This document shows, piece by piece, positions 34,443 to 42,657 of a stretch of DNA of 64,000 bases. This DNA comes from Pelagimonas varians. GTDB lineage: Bacteria > Pseudomonadota > Alphaproteobacteria > Rhodobacterales > Rhodobacteraceae. The stretch lies in assembly GCF_003208435.1 (NCBI RefSeq), contig NZ_QKMF01000006.1, forward strand, positions 186,001 through 250,000. The letters run 5' to 3'. How positions within the stretch are numbered: the first letter of the stretch is position 1; every line of letters starts with the position of its first letter. The notes under the pieces were generated by a model, which was not told the DNA's origin, made no database searches, and saw only the letters and a program-made list of their open reading frames with translations. A program made the translations under genes and the position numbers.

Positions 34443-35231
34443 ATGCCTTTTACCCTTGCCACTTGGAACATCAACTCGGTTCGCCTTCGTCAGGGGTTGG
34501 TTGCGCAGTTGATGACCCAAGAAGCGCCGGATGTCTTGTGTCTGCAAGAATGCAAATCCCCGGTCGACAAGATCCCGCACGAAGTTTTCGCCGAGCTTGG
34601 ATACACCCACATGGTGGCAAATGGTCAAAAGGGCTACAACGGCGTCGCAATCTTGTCGAAATTGCCGATCGAAGAGGTCGCGCGCGAAGATTTCGCTGAT
34701 CTGGGCCACGCCCGCCACATTGCGGGGCGGCTTGAAAATGGTGTGACGGTTCACAACTTTTATGTACCAGCGGGTGGGGACAAGCCAGATCGTGAAGTGA
34801 ACGTTAAGTTCGGGCAAAAGCTCGACTACCTGACCGAGATGCGCGATTGGTTCCATACCAACAAGCCCGAAAAGTCCATCTTGGTGGGGGATTTGAACAT
34901 CGCCCCGCGCGACGACGACGTCTGGTCTCACAAAAAGATGGTCAAGATTGTCTCGCATACTCCGATCGAGATCGAGCATTTGGCGCAGGTTCAAGATGCC
35001 GGTGACTGGGTAGATATCACCCGCAAGGATATCCCCGAAGGTCTGTTGTATAGCTGGTGGTCTTACCGCGCCAAAGACTGGGATGCGGCAGACAAAGGGC
35101 GCAGGCTCGATCACCTATGGGCAACGCCTGATATTGCGCAAGCCGGACATTCCAGCCGGGTTTTGCGCCACGTCCGTGGGTGGGAACAACCCTCTGACCA
35201 TGCACCTGTGTTTGCGACGTTCGATCTTTGA
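34443..35231 (+). CDS. xth: Exodeoxyribonuclease III (AP endonuclease)
   Basis: 262 residues, usual family length. Active-site residues are N11 (NINSVR), E36 (LQECKSP), the GDLNIAP aspartate/asparagine pair near 150 and the PSDHAPV histidine near 255. It repairs abasic sites and 3'-blocked ends in DNA. AGGAG lies 9 nt upstream. It follows a peroxiredoxin gene, so both relate to oxidative damage, though a terminator separates them. Confidence 0.95.
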   Translation: MPFTLATWNINSVRLRQGLVAQLMTQEAPDVLCLQECKSPVDKIPHEVFAELGYTHMVANGQKGYNGVAILSKLPIEEVAREDFADLGHARHIAGRLENGVTVHNFYVPAGGDKPDREVNVKFGQKLDYLTEMRDWFHTNKPEKSILVGDLNIAPRDDDVWSHKKMVKIVSHTPIEIEHLAQVQDAGDWVDITRKDIPEGLLYSWWSYRAKDWDAADKGRRLDHLWATPDIAQAGHSSRVLRHVRGWEQPSDHAPVFATFDL

Positions 35232-35326
35232 CTTGATGAGCCGCCCCACCGTAGCAGCGTTGCCCCTTGTGACCTAGGCAAGGCGGGGCCATATAAGGGC
35301 CAACTATTTATAAAGGGACTTGCGCC

Positions 35327-36235
35327 ATGCTGGAACTGGGTGGAGCTGCACCGGCAGCCGATTTGATTAAAGACGTCGCGGAACAGGATTTTATGGCAGA
35401 GGTCATCGAGGCTTCGATGCAGACGCCTGTGATCGTGGACTTTTGGGCCCCGTGGTGTGGGCCTTGCAAAACCTTGGGCCCGCAGCTTGAGGCGGCGGTG
35501 ACCGAAGCAAATGGTGCGGTCAAGATGGCCAAGGTCAACGTCGATCAGGCGCAGGGTATTGCGGGTCAGTTGCAGATCCAGTCGATCCCCACGGTCTATG
35601 CATTTTGGCAAGGACAGCCGGTTGACGGGTTTCAGGGCGCAGTACCTGAATCCGAAATAAAAGCCTTTGTTGCCCGAGTGGTCGAAGCGGGCGGCGGCGA
35701 TGCGTCGGGCGGCTTGGACGGTGCACTGGATGCCGCCGATGAGATGCTAGAGGCTGGCGCGTTTGATGACGCCGCTCAGACCTATGCGGCTGTTTTGGGC
35801 GAAGATGAAAACAACGCGCGTGCCTATGCGGGCATGGTGTCGGCGCATTTGGCTCAGGATGATCTGGAACAGGCCGAAGCCATTCTAAATGGTGCCCCGG
35901 CCGAGATTTCGAATTCACCTGAGCTGGAAGCCGCTCATGCACAGATCGAGCTTGCCAAACAGGCGGCCAATGCCGGGCCTGTTGCGGAGCTTACAGCTGC
36001 GGTTGAGGCTGATCCGGACAATCACCAAGCGCGGTTCGATCTGGCGCAAGCCCTGCTTGCCAATGACGACGCCGAAAACGCCGTTGCGCAATTGTTGGAG
36101 CTTTTCCGACGGGATCGTGAATGGAACGAGGGTGCTGCCAAAACGCAGATGTTCACAATTTTCGAAGCGCTAAAGCCAAATGATCCGGTTGTGTTGAACG
36201 GTCGGCGCAAACTAAGCTCAATGATCTTTGCCTAA
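35327..36235 (+). CDS. Thioredoxin-TPR protein (YbbN/CnoX-like)
   Basis: 302 residues. The N-terminal thioredoxin domain (about 20-125) has an intact WAPWCGPCK site (C44, C47), whereas E. coli CnoX has SxxC. A C-terminal TPR-like helical region (about 130-300) ends with GRRKLSSMIFA, a family feature. Such proteins act as chaperedoxins that protect and hand over clients. The intact CxxC suggests retained disulfide chemistry. Confidence 0.9.
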   Translation: MLELGGAAPAADLIKDVAEQDFMAEVIEASMQTPVIVDFWAPWCGPCKTLGPQLEAAVTEANGAVKMAKVNVDQAQGIAGQLQIQSIPTVYAFWQGQPVDGFQGAVPESEIKAFVARVVEAGGGDASGGLDGALDAADEMLEAGAFDDAAQTYAAVLGEDENNARAYAGMVSAHLAQDDLEQAEAILNGAPAEISNSPELEAAHAQIELAKQAANAGPVAELTAAVEADPDNHQARFDLAQALLANDDAENAVAQLLELFRRDREWNEGAAKTQMFTIFEALKPNDPVVLNGRRKLSSMIFA

Positions 36236-36262
36236 GGCGCGGCCCGCACTAGGTTGCATCGT

Positions 36263-36904
36263 ATGACAAAGACCAATGACTTGCCTCAGATCTTACCGAT
36301 CTTTCCGTTGCCCGGCGCGCTTATGTTGCCTCGGGCGCGGCTGCCCTTGCATGTATTTGAACCACGGTATTTGGCGATGCTGGAAGATGCGCTCAAGCAA
36401 GAGGGGCGGCTGATTGGCCTGATTCAGCCTTGCGAAGTGCCGGGTCGTGAAGGGCCGGGCCTTCAGCGCATCGGCTGTGCCGGACGGGTGACGCAGTTTT
36501 CGGAAACCGAAGACGGGCGGTATATGATCACCCTGACCGGCATCTCGCGTTTCCGGATTGTCGAAGAGGTTGAGGGGTTTCAACCCTATCGCCGCTGCCG
36601 TGTGTCTTGGGGCGGATTTGACCGTGACCTTGATGGTGTCGAGGCTGACAGGGGGTTTTACCGGCCCGGATTTATGGACTTGCTTGAACGCTACTTCGAT
36701 GCCGAAGAGCTGTCGGTTGATTGGCCAACACTCAAAGAGGCGGATGATGAATTGTTGATCAATTCGTTGTCGATGCTGCTGGACTTGGGCCCCGAGGACA
36801 AACAAGCCTTGCTTGAGGCTCCTTCGCTGAGCACCCGCCGCGAGACGCTGGTGACACTGATAGAATATGCCCTGCGCGGCCCCAATGAGGATTTGATACA
36901 ATGA
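36263..36904 (+). CDS. Lon N-terminal (LON substrate-binding) domain protein
   Basis: 213 residues from ATG 36263; a TTG nine bases earlier is possible. It contains only the Lon N-terminal domain ([20 protein letters not shown] at the start, then [11 protein letters not shown]) and no ATPase or protease part. Exact function of stand-alone LON-domain proteins is unclear. It overlaps the Trm112-like gene by 4 nt and follows the thioredoxin-TPR gene, so the three may form a proteostasis-flavoured operon. Confidence 0.88.
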   Translation: MTKTNDLPQILPIFPLPGALMLPRARLPLHVFEPRYLAMLEDALKQEGRLIGLIQPCEVPGREGPGLQRIGCAGRVTQFSETEDGRYMITLTGISRFRIVEEVEGFQPYRRCRVSWGGFDRDLDGVEADRGFYRPGFMDLLERYFDAEELSVDWPTLKEADDELLINSLSMLLDLGPEDKQALLEAPSLSTRRETLVTLIEYALRGPNEDLIQ

Positions 36905-37083
36905 GCCAGAACACAATCATTGACCGCCGTATGCTTGAGGCGTTGATCTGCCCCGTGACCCAAGGCGGCTTGGACTATGATGCCGAGAAACAGGAGTTAA
37001 TCAGCCGAGCCGCAAAACTGGCCTTTCCGATCCGCGATGGTATTCCTGTTATGCTGGTGGATGAGGCTCGGCAGCTCGATTGA
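36901..37083 (+). CDS. Trm112-family small protein
   Basis: 60 residues of the YcaR/Trm112 zinc-ribbon-like family: [17 protein letters not shown] then [17 protein letters not shown]. In bacteria these small proteins often serve as partners or activators of other enzymes; the bacterial role is not settled. It keeps only one Cys of the possible zinc site. The start overlaps the upstream gene (ATGA), and the stop lies 2 nt from the end of the convergent dehydratase. Confidence 0.92.
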   Translation: MSQNTIIDRRMLEALICPVTQGGLDYDAEKQELISRAAKLAFPIRDGIPVMLVDEARQLD

Positions 37084-37085
37084 TT

Positions 37086-38057
37086 TTATAGAGTTTTTAG
37101 GGCTGCCTCAAAAACCTTGGGGTCAACATTACCGCCAGATATCGTCGCGATAATTGTGTCGCTTTCGATCTTGTCGGAATGAAACAATGCACAGGCCAGT
37201 GCAATGGCCCCGCCGGGTTCTGCCACGACCTTTAGGTGCCGAAAGGCCAGCGCCATTGCGCGCAGGGCTTCATCCTCGCTGGCGACAATGCCGGGGCCGC
37301 AAAGGCGGGCAAGGATCGGAAAAGTGATCTCTCCGGGGCTGGGCGTCAGAATGGCGTCACACAGGCCACCTGCCTCGACTGCGTTGCGTTCCCGTTGGCC
37401 GCTGATCAAGGATCGCGCAACATCGTCATAGCCTTCAGGTTCGGCAGGATGCACACATAGGCGGGGGGCTTTGGCCTCGAGTGCCAATGCAATGCCCGCA
37501 GTCAGACCGCCGCCGCCGCAACACACCAACACATCTGCGTTTGAAACGCCCGCGTCAGCAGCTTGCTGCGCGATTTCGAGGCCGCAGGTGCCTTGTCCGG
37601 CAATGACTTGCGGCTCGTCAAAGGGTTTGATCAATGTCAATCCGCGCTGCATGGCCAAATCGGCCCCGATCTGTTCGCGGTTTTCGCCACTGGCGCGGTC
37701 ATACAGGACAACTTCCCCGCCCAAATCCCGCGTGCCTTCGATTTTTAAGATAGGTGCATCGGCGGGCATGATGATCACGGCAGGGACACCAAAAGCGCGG
37801 GCCGCAGCTGCAACACCTTGCGCATGATTTCCGGATGAAAAGGCGATTACGCCGTTCTTTCGGGTGGTGTCGTCCAGCGCGGATACCGCCGACCAACCGC
37901 CACGAAACTTGAAGCTGCCCGTGTGCTGCAGGCATTCGGCTTTGACCAGAACACGTTTGCCCGCAATTTTGTCGAGAGCAGGAGAGGACAGCATCGGGGT
38001 GAGCCGCGCATGCCCTTTGAGCCGCGCGGCGGCGGCGGTGATCATGTCTATGTTCAT
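37086..38057 (-). CDS. PLP-dependent threonine/serine dehydratase
   Basis: 323 residues from ATG 38057 (AGGA upstream); a longer frame to 38189 is not supported. Fold type II: the PLP lysine is in HTGSFKFRGG, the phosphate-binding loop is CCGGGGLTAG and SSGNHAQG is conserved. There is no ACT regulatory domain, so it is a catabolic-type short form acting on L-threonine or L-serine (or a racemase-like relative). Confidence 0.9.
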   Translation of the reverse strand: MNIDMITAAAARLKGHARLTPMLSSPALDKIAGKRVLVKAECLQHTGSFKFRGGWSAVSALDDTTRKNGVIAFSSGNHAQGVAAAARAFGVPAVIIMPADAPILKIEGTRDLGGEVVLYDRASGENREQIGADLAMQRGLTLIKPFDEPQVIAGQGTCGLEIAQQAADAGVSNADVLVCCGGGGLTAGIALALEAKAPRLCVHPAEPEGYDDVARSLISGQRERNAVEAGGLCDAILTPSPGEITFPILARLCGPGIVASEDEALRAMALAFRHLKVVAEPGGAIALACALFHSDKIESDTIIATISGGNVDPKVFEAALKTL

Positions 38058-38187
38058 CGTTTTTAAATCCTGAGGCACACTATCAGCGATCAAAGGGCAC
38101 CAGCATTGTGCGCCTGTCAACGCCTCTTGCACACTGGTCCATGCCAAGGCAGCTTGCGCAGAACGGACAGAGACGTGGTTGGACGGC

Positions 38188-38709
38188 ATGATTGAAAAAC
38201 GGGCGGAGCAAGACGGCCAGCACAGTATTGCACTGTATTCGCCGTGCGGCGCGTATCGCTATGGATTGCAACGTATTTGGTCTGACGGGCCGGAACTGCT
38301 TTATATCATGTTGAACCCGTCCACCGCGACCGAAGAAAAGAACGACGCCACGATCGAGCGGTGCCAAAGGCGTGCAAAACTACTGGGCTTCGGAGCGGTG
38401 CGAATTGCGAACCTGTTCGCCTATCGCGCCACCCACCCCAAGGATTTGAGGCAGGCCGAAGACCCTGAAGGACCTGAAAACGCAGCGCTATTGTCCCGCT
38501 GGTCAGGCGCGGCTGGGATGACAATTGCTGGTTGGGGCACTCATGGCGCATTTTTAGGTCAAGGGGTGGGCATTGCCCCCTACTTGGAGGGGGATGTGCG
38601 GCATTTGGGGTTGACCAAAGAAGGTCATCCGCGCCATCCGCTGTATGTTTCTTATTCGATGATGCCACAAGTTTGGCCAAAGGAAGACCGGTATGTCCAA
38701 CGCCCTTGA
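38188..38709 (+). CDS. DUF1643 family protein
   Basis: 173 residues from ATG 38188; a TTG at 38179 is possible. It shows the DUF1643 signatures YGLQRIWSDGPELLYIMLNPSTA and RIANLFAYRATHP. No function is established. It overlaps the next small membrane-protein gene by 17 nt, so they are translationally linked. It is divergent from the dehydratase gene. Confidence 0.88.
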   Translation: MIEKRAEQDGQHSIALYSPCGAYRYGLQRIWSDGPELLYIMLNPSTATEEKNDATIERCQRRAKLLGFGAVRIANLFAYRATHPKDLRQAEDPEGPENAALLSRWSGAAGMTIAGWGTHGAFLGQGVGIAPYLEGDVRHLGLTKEGHPRHPLYVSYSMMPQVWPKEDRYVQRP

Positions 38710-38971
38710 AGTAAAATTGCACAAAGACTTGCAGCGCCTTTCCGACGAGGTTGCGCTTTTGAACAGCCACCGCTTTGTCCGGATTCATAATTCGCTGCTG
38801 CGTATGGTCGGGTTCCAATTGCTGCGCGGTCTGGCTTTTGGGTTGGGGTCTGCCCTTGGGGCTACGGCCTTGGTTTCAGTGGCGGTTTTACTGCTCAGCC
38901 ATATCGAATTTGTGCCCATAATCGGTGAACTTGCCAGTCAGGTCATCAACGAAATTAAGGTCGAAAATTAG
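38693..38971 (+). CDS. DUF5665-like small membrane protein
   Basis: 92 residues. A charged N-terminal helix (about 1-30) is followed by two hydrophobic segments (about 43-70) with FQLLRGLAFGLGSALGATAL, and a short amphipathic tail. It resembles the DUF5665 family of small membrane proteins. The function is unknown. Its start lies inside the 3' end of the DUF1643 gene. Confidence 0.8.
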   Translation: MSNALEVKLHKDLQRLSDEVALLNSHRFVRIHNSLLRMVGFQLLRGLAFGLGSALGATALVSVAVLLLSHIEFVPIIGELASQVINEIKVEN

Positions 38972-39061
38972 GTCCGAATGTTAACCATTAACCTTGTTTT
39001 ACATTGATTGCGGGGGCTGAATCTGGGATGTTGGATTCGGCTCCGTGTGAGGTTTTGAGCA

Positions 39062-39583
39062 ATGTTTTTTTTGGCAGGTTTGTTGGGGATGATGGCTCTC
39101 GGGTCTGTGGTGATGGTCAGCACATCCTCGGATGATGACGATGTGCCAGAAGACGACATTCAACCCGAAACCGAAGATGCATTTGATGGACGTGGCGATG
39201 CTTCGACATCCCTTTTTGAACAAATGGGGCTGCCGAATGGCTCGACGGATACTGTTTTCAATGACGATGCAGCCGATCTGGAAGACGATGCCGGTGCCAT
39301 AGGCGGAACCACGCAGGACGCTTCCTTTGATCGTGGCGATGAAAATGTCGCTCAGTTCACGGATTTCAACGGCGCAGAGGACCAGTTGATGGTGGTCTAC
39401 GATGACAGCTCCGGTGACGAAAGCCCTGAGCTGGAAATGCGCCAGTCTGCTAACGACGAAAACACAACCGAGATTGTCGTTGGCGGGGTGGTTTTGGCGA
39501 CGATGCCGACGGAAGACGCGCCGGTTTTGGACGCTGTGGTTCTGGTCGGGGAAAGCACCGCGTCGGAATTGGAAATGGCCTGA
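39062..39583 (+). CDS. Acidic hypothetical protein
   Basis: 173 residues that I do not recognise. After a short hydrophobic N-terminus (about 1-20), a very acidic, low-complexity region (SSDDDDVPEDD) leads to a segment with FTDFNGAEDQLMVVYDD and ends with an Ala/Val/Glu-rich tail. Predicted pI is very low. It could be membrane-anchored with an external acidic domain. Alternative start codons are not obvious. Confidence 0.6.
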   Translation: MFFLAGLLGMMALGSVVMVSTSSDDDDVPEDDIQPETEDAFDGRGDASTSLFEQMGLPNGSTDTVFNDDAADLEDDAGAIGGTTQDASFDRGDENVAQFTDFNGAEDQLMVVYDDSSGDESPELEMRQSANDENTTEIVVGGVVLATMPTEDAPVLDAVVLVGESTASELEMA

Positions 39584-39673
39584 CATCATTGCGGGCTACA
39601 TTGCCTAGACCGAGTTTAAGCAACCGGCTTACTCCCCCCTTTCAATTCTGAATGGAATCGCGTATGTGCGCTC

Positions 39674-39690
39674 ATCCGCTGTGTGCGGAT
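39674..39690 (+). promoter_or_regulatory. Hairpin in rpsO leader
   Basis: ATCCGC / GCGGAT with a 5-nt loop lies 71 nt before the rpsO start. Ribosomal protein S15 represses its own translation in other bacteria through leader structures, but this hairpin does not by itself establish that here. Confidence 0.35.
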
Positions 39691-39760
39691 ATCTCCACGG
39701 GCCCTGCTGGACGACATCCCGGCTTGTGCCATAACCCTTATCTTCCGAAAGGAGACCCCG

Positions 39761-40030
39761 ATGTCGATTACACCTGAAGAAAAAACACGCTTGATGAAAG
39801 AATTCGGCACCAAAGAAGGCGACACTGGTTCGCCCGAAGTACAGGTTGCCATCCTCACCTCGCGTATCTCGACCCTGACCGAGCATTTCAAAACCCACAA
39901 AAAAGACAACCACTCGCGTCGTGGTCTTTTGAAGTTGGTTGCTCTGCGTCGTAAGCTTCTGGATTACACCAAAGCCAAAGATGTGGCCCGTTACCAAGAC
40001 CTCATCAAACGCCTCGGCATCCGTCGCTAA
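39761..40030 (+). CDS. rpsO: 30S ribosomal protein S15
   Basis: 89 residues, the standard length, with [11 protein letters not shown] (residues 22-32), the [12 protein letters not shown] block and a C-terminal [16 protein letters not shown] precedes ATG 39761. It binds 16S rRNA helices 20-22 and early 30S assembly depends on it. pnp usually follows directly; here about 2.6 kb with inverted genes lies between. Confidence 0.97.
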   Translation: MSITPEEKTRLMKEFGTKEGDTGSPEVQVAILTSRISTLTEHFKTHKKDNHSRRGLLKLVALRRKLLDYTKAKDVARYQDLIKRLGIRR

Positions 40031-40068
40031 ACCCAAGCTGGGTTCGCCCAACTGGTAGACATAGAAAC

Positions 40069-40099
40069 GCCCGTTCCAATTTGGAGCGGGCGCCTTTTT
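40069..40099 (+). terminator. Terminator after rpsO
   Basis: GCCCGTTCCA pairs with TGGAGCGGGC (40069-40078 with 40082-40091, one G:T) around a 3-nt loop, followed by GCCTTTTTT. Confidence 0.88.
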
Positions 40100-40125
40100 T
40101 GTTCCGGACTATTGGGTTCGGGCGA

Positions 40126-40740
40126 TCAGGCTGGGCTCGCCATTGCGGCTTGCTCTTCTTGCCAAACGCGCTGTGTGGCGGGGCGGGTCATCATTCGTTT
40201 GTTCCAATCTTGCAAACCGGGATGGTCGGGCAGCAGATCGGGCATCCAGGAAAATGACGAATGTACGATAATGTCGGCCACAGTCATCTCATCGCCCATC
40301 AACCAAGGGGAAGTTTCGAGCGCGGCTTCAAGTCTGGTGATCACCTCATCCCACCCGCGAAAGGAAGCTTGAAAGGCGGGATGTTCCACCCCTGACAGTT
40401 TGGCCACAAGCACAGGTTCGACGACGCCGGCATTCCAGGCCAGCCACTGGAGACACCGCCCGCGTTCCGGGGTGCCGACAGGGGGCAATAGCCCGGCCTT
40501 GGGGAACAGATCACATAGGTGAATCGCAATGGCGATGCTTTCCGTGATGACGGTGCCATCGTGTTTCAGAGCGGGTACTTTTTTCTCTGGATGCGGATTT
40601 TCAGGATCGGGAGCACCGGCTCCGTCCTGCCGTTGGACAGTAACCAAACGGATTTGAACTGCATCACGCGCGCCAAGTTCATCAATGAGGGTAACAAGCC
40701 GCGTTGAGCGCGACATGGGCGCATGGAAAAGGGTAAGCAT
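40126..40740 (-). CDS. Glutathione S-transferase-like protein
   Basis: 204 residues. An N-terminal thioredoxin-like domain (MLTLFHAPMSRSTRLVTLIDE; then VPALKHDGTVITESIAIA with the cis-Pro/ES pair that binds glutathione) is followed by an all-helical C-terminal domain (about 90-204). No catalytic Ser/Tyr/Cys is certain. Substrate unknown. It lies between rpsO and nhaP in opposite orientation. Confidence 0.88.
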   Translation of the reverse strand: MLTLFHAPMSRSTRLVTLIDELGARDAVQIRLVTVQRQDGAGAPDPENPHPEKKVPALKHDGTVITESIAIAIHLCDLFPKAGLLPPVGTPERGRCLQWLAWNAGVVEPVLVAKLSGVEHPAFQASFRGWDEVITRLEAALETSPWLMGDEMTVADIIVHSSFSWMPDLLPDHPGLQDWNKRMMTRPATQRVWQEEQAAMASPA

Positions 40741-40837
40741 TGTGGTCCTTTCAAAGTAAGTGCCGCATCTCTACCCGTAGGCACTGCCAGAAACTGTCAG
40801 GAACCTACTTGGGGTGCTGATTGCAGGCCGCAGGGGG

Positions 40838-42085
40838 TTAGACCAAATCCGGCTCTCTGCCGACTTTGTTGGCCAGTTTGGCCACGGTCAAACCCTGAAC
40901 GATGATTGAGAAGACAACGATCACATAGGTTGTGGTCAAAATGAGCGGCTTCCATTCACTGTCTGGCAACGACAGGGCAAGGGCGACCGATATCCCGCCT
41001 TTCAGCCCACCCCAAGTCATGATCTGGATAACACCCGGCCCAAATTTCCGAAACGGCTTGAGCATCAAAACAGGCACGGCCACCGCAACCAAACGGCCGA
41101 CCAAAGCCAGCGCGATTGACATAACACCTGTGATCAAAAAGCTTTGCTCAAGTTGGACGGCAAAGACTTCGAAGCCGATCAGCAGGAACAAAACAGCGTT
41201 GAGAATTTCATCGATCAACACCCAAAACGCATCCACATATTCACGTGTCTTGGCTGACATGCCGTGTTTTGCTCCTATATCTCCGATCAGCAATCCGGCG
41301 CAAACAGCCGCGATTGGTGCCGAGACATGCAGCCAAATTGCCAGTTCATATCCGCCAAAGGCAAGCCCCAGTGTCAGCAACACTTCAAGCGCATAGTCGT
41401 CAATCAACCGCATGACCCGAAAGACCAGCCAGCCGAGTGTGATCCCAAGGATTGCTCCGCCGAAAGCTTCTTGTGCAAACAGTTTCAGGGCACCGATTGT
41501 TCCAGAGGCGTGATGCAGATCACTTGGAAAGGCGAGGCCGACTAGAACCAAAAATACGACATAGCCGACACCATCGTTAAACAGGCTCTCACCGGCGATT
41601 TGGGTTTCCAGCGATTTGCTTAGGTTTGCCTCACGCAACACCCCAAGCACCGCCACAGGATCCGTGGGTGTAATCAGCGCGCCAAAAACCAGCGCAACCA
41701 AAATCGGCATGCCAGTCAACCAGCTGAAGCCAAACCCGATAACAGCAGTTGATAGGCCAACTCCGATGGTGGCCATGAGCAATACAGTTGGCCAGACCGC
41801 CCGCAAATCAGACAGTTTGACATGCAACGCCCCGGCAAACAGGAGAAGGCCTAACATGCCTTCGAGAAGGGCTTCGGAGAAATCGATGCCAACGACGACA
41901 TGCCGGATTTGATCCGAAATGCCCCAGCTGGGAATGGCGAGATCAAAGGCCATGATCGACATTGAGGCAAGTAGGGCGACCACCAAGATCCCAATTGCGG
42001 CAGGCAGTTTTAGGAAAAGGTAGTTTATGCTGCCAAAGACCCCGGCCAAAACAATCAACAAAGATGCAATCTGCAAAATATTCAT
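40838..42085 (-). CDS. nhaP: NhaP-type cation:proton antiporter
   Basis: 415 residues from ATG 42085 (MNILQIASLL); longer readings upstream are not supported. Twelve or so hydrophobic helices carry the CPA1 signatures: GALITPTDPVAVLG and SLFNDGVGYVVFLV with its conserved N-D pair. It exchanges Na+ (or K+) for protons at the inner membrane, useful for a marine organism. Upstream lies a small gene on the same strand. Confidence 0.9.
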   Translation of the reverse strand: MNILQIASLLIVLAGVFGSINYLFLKLPAAIGILVVALLASMSIMAFDLAIPSWGISDQIRHVVVGIDFSEALLEGMLGLLLFAGALHVKLSDLRAVWPTVLLMATIGVGLSTAVIGFGFSWLTGMPILVALVFGALITPTDPVAVLGVLREANLSKSLETQIAGESLFNDGVGYVVFLVLVGLAFPSDLHHASGTIGALKLFAQEAFGGAILGITLGWLVFRVMRLIDDYALEVLLTLGLAFGGYELAIWLHVSAPIAAVCAGLLIGDIGAKHGMSAKTREYVDAFWVLIDEILNAVLFLLIGFEVFAVQLEQSFLITGVMSIALALVGRLVAVAVPVLMLKPFRKFGPGVIQIMTWGGLKGGISVALALSLPDSEWKPLILTTTYVIVVFSIIVQGLTVAKLANKVGREPDLV

Positions 42086-42177
42086 AACAATCCCGAAAGG
42101 CTGAATTTCAAGTCCTGTTATCATGCTGTTTGGGTATTGGTAGCGTGAATTTCGCCTTGTCCCCTGCGGCCGGACGG

Positions 42178-42198
42178 CGAATTTTCGACGAAAATTCG
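42178..42198. repeat. 21-nt palindromic repeat, copy C (compensated variant)
   Basis: Arms CGAATTTTCG and CGAAAATTCG flank a single A: relative to copies A and B, one A/T pair has changed on both sides, so the palindrome is kept. It lies 13 nt beyond the stop (42211) of the minus-strand small gene. Confidence 0.8.
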
Positions 42199-42210
42199 AT
42201 TGGCGCTCGT

Positions 42211-42438
42211 TTAGACCAGATTGCGAATCGGTCTTCGATTGCAGATCACAATGAATTGGCCGCCACATTCCAACAGATGAAAACCGCGTGCTTCGACCTC
42301 TTGGATAAACCGGCCGCGGCCAATTTCATGTTCAACCCAAGCGACAGAGCGCCGGACAATTCCACCTCTGGCAACGGATTTGGCGGCAAAGACCTGATCA
42401 ATCCATTCTCGGGCATGGTTTGGGGATTTGACTAGCAT
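42211..42438 (-). CDS. Small conserved-looking protein, unknown function
   Basis: 75 residues from ATG 42438, with GGGGAA directly upstream. The composition is basic and balanced: SPNHAREWIDQVFAAKSVA, then GGIVRRSVAWVEHEIGR and a C-terminal FIVICNRRPIRNL. From memory this resembles short Rhodobacteraceae proteins often labelled phosphoribosylanthranilate isomerase, though it is far too short to be that enzyme. The plus-strand overlap reading is poorer. The gene is moderately supported. Confidence 0.62.
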   Translation of the reverse strand: MLVKSPNHAREWIDQVFAAKSVARGGIVRRSVAWVEHEIGRGRFIQEVEARGFHLLECGGQFIVICNRRPIRNLV

Positions 42439-42614
42439 TTCCCCAGAAAACCCTAGGTGCGGTTAACAGCCGGATAACGGCACCGGCGCGTTATTCCCTT
42501 CCCAATCTCCCTTAAAACATGTATGGCGCAGCCACATCTGTAACGCAGCGCGCAGGCCCCCGCGCAGCGACGTAAGATGAAAGGGGTCGGCGGCAATGCG
42601 GCCGTCATGCAAAC

Positions 42615-42645
42615 GGGAGCCCCGGCAGGGGTCGGCTGCGCTCCC
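42615..42645 (+). promoter_or_regulatory. Hairpin in pnp leader
   Basis: GGGAGC (42615-42620) pairs with GCTCCC (42640-42645), with an inner CCCC/GGGG stem in the loop. It ends 12 nt before the pnp start. In E. coli, PNPase autoregulation works through an RNase III-cut leader hairpin; a similar role is possible here. The ~150 nt upstream hold no gene I can support. Confidence 0.5.
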
Positions 42646-42657
42646 ATATAGGATACG

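Noticed and set aside
34035-35114. Long minus-strand frame opposite the peroxiredoxin and exonuclease III genes
   Set aside because: The opposite strand has clear catalytic motifs in both genes; the minus-strand frame has none and no RBS.
40031-40066. D-arm-like stretch (CCCAACTGGTAGAC) suggesting a tRNA remnant after rpsO
   Set aside because: No acceptor, anticodon or T arm can be found around it; the match is short and probably chance.
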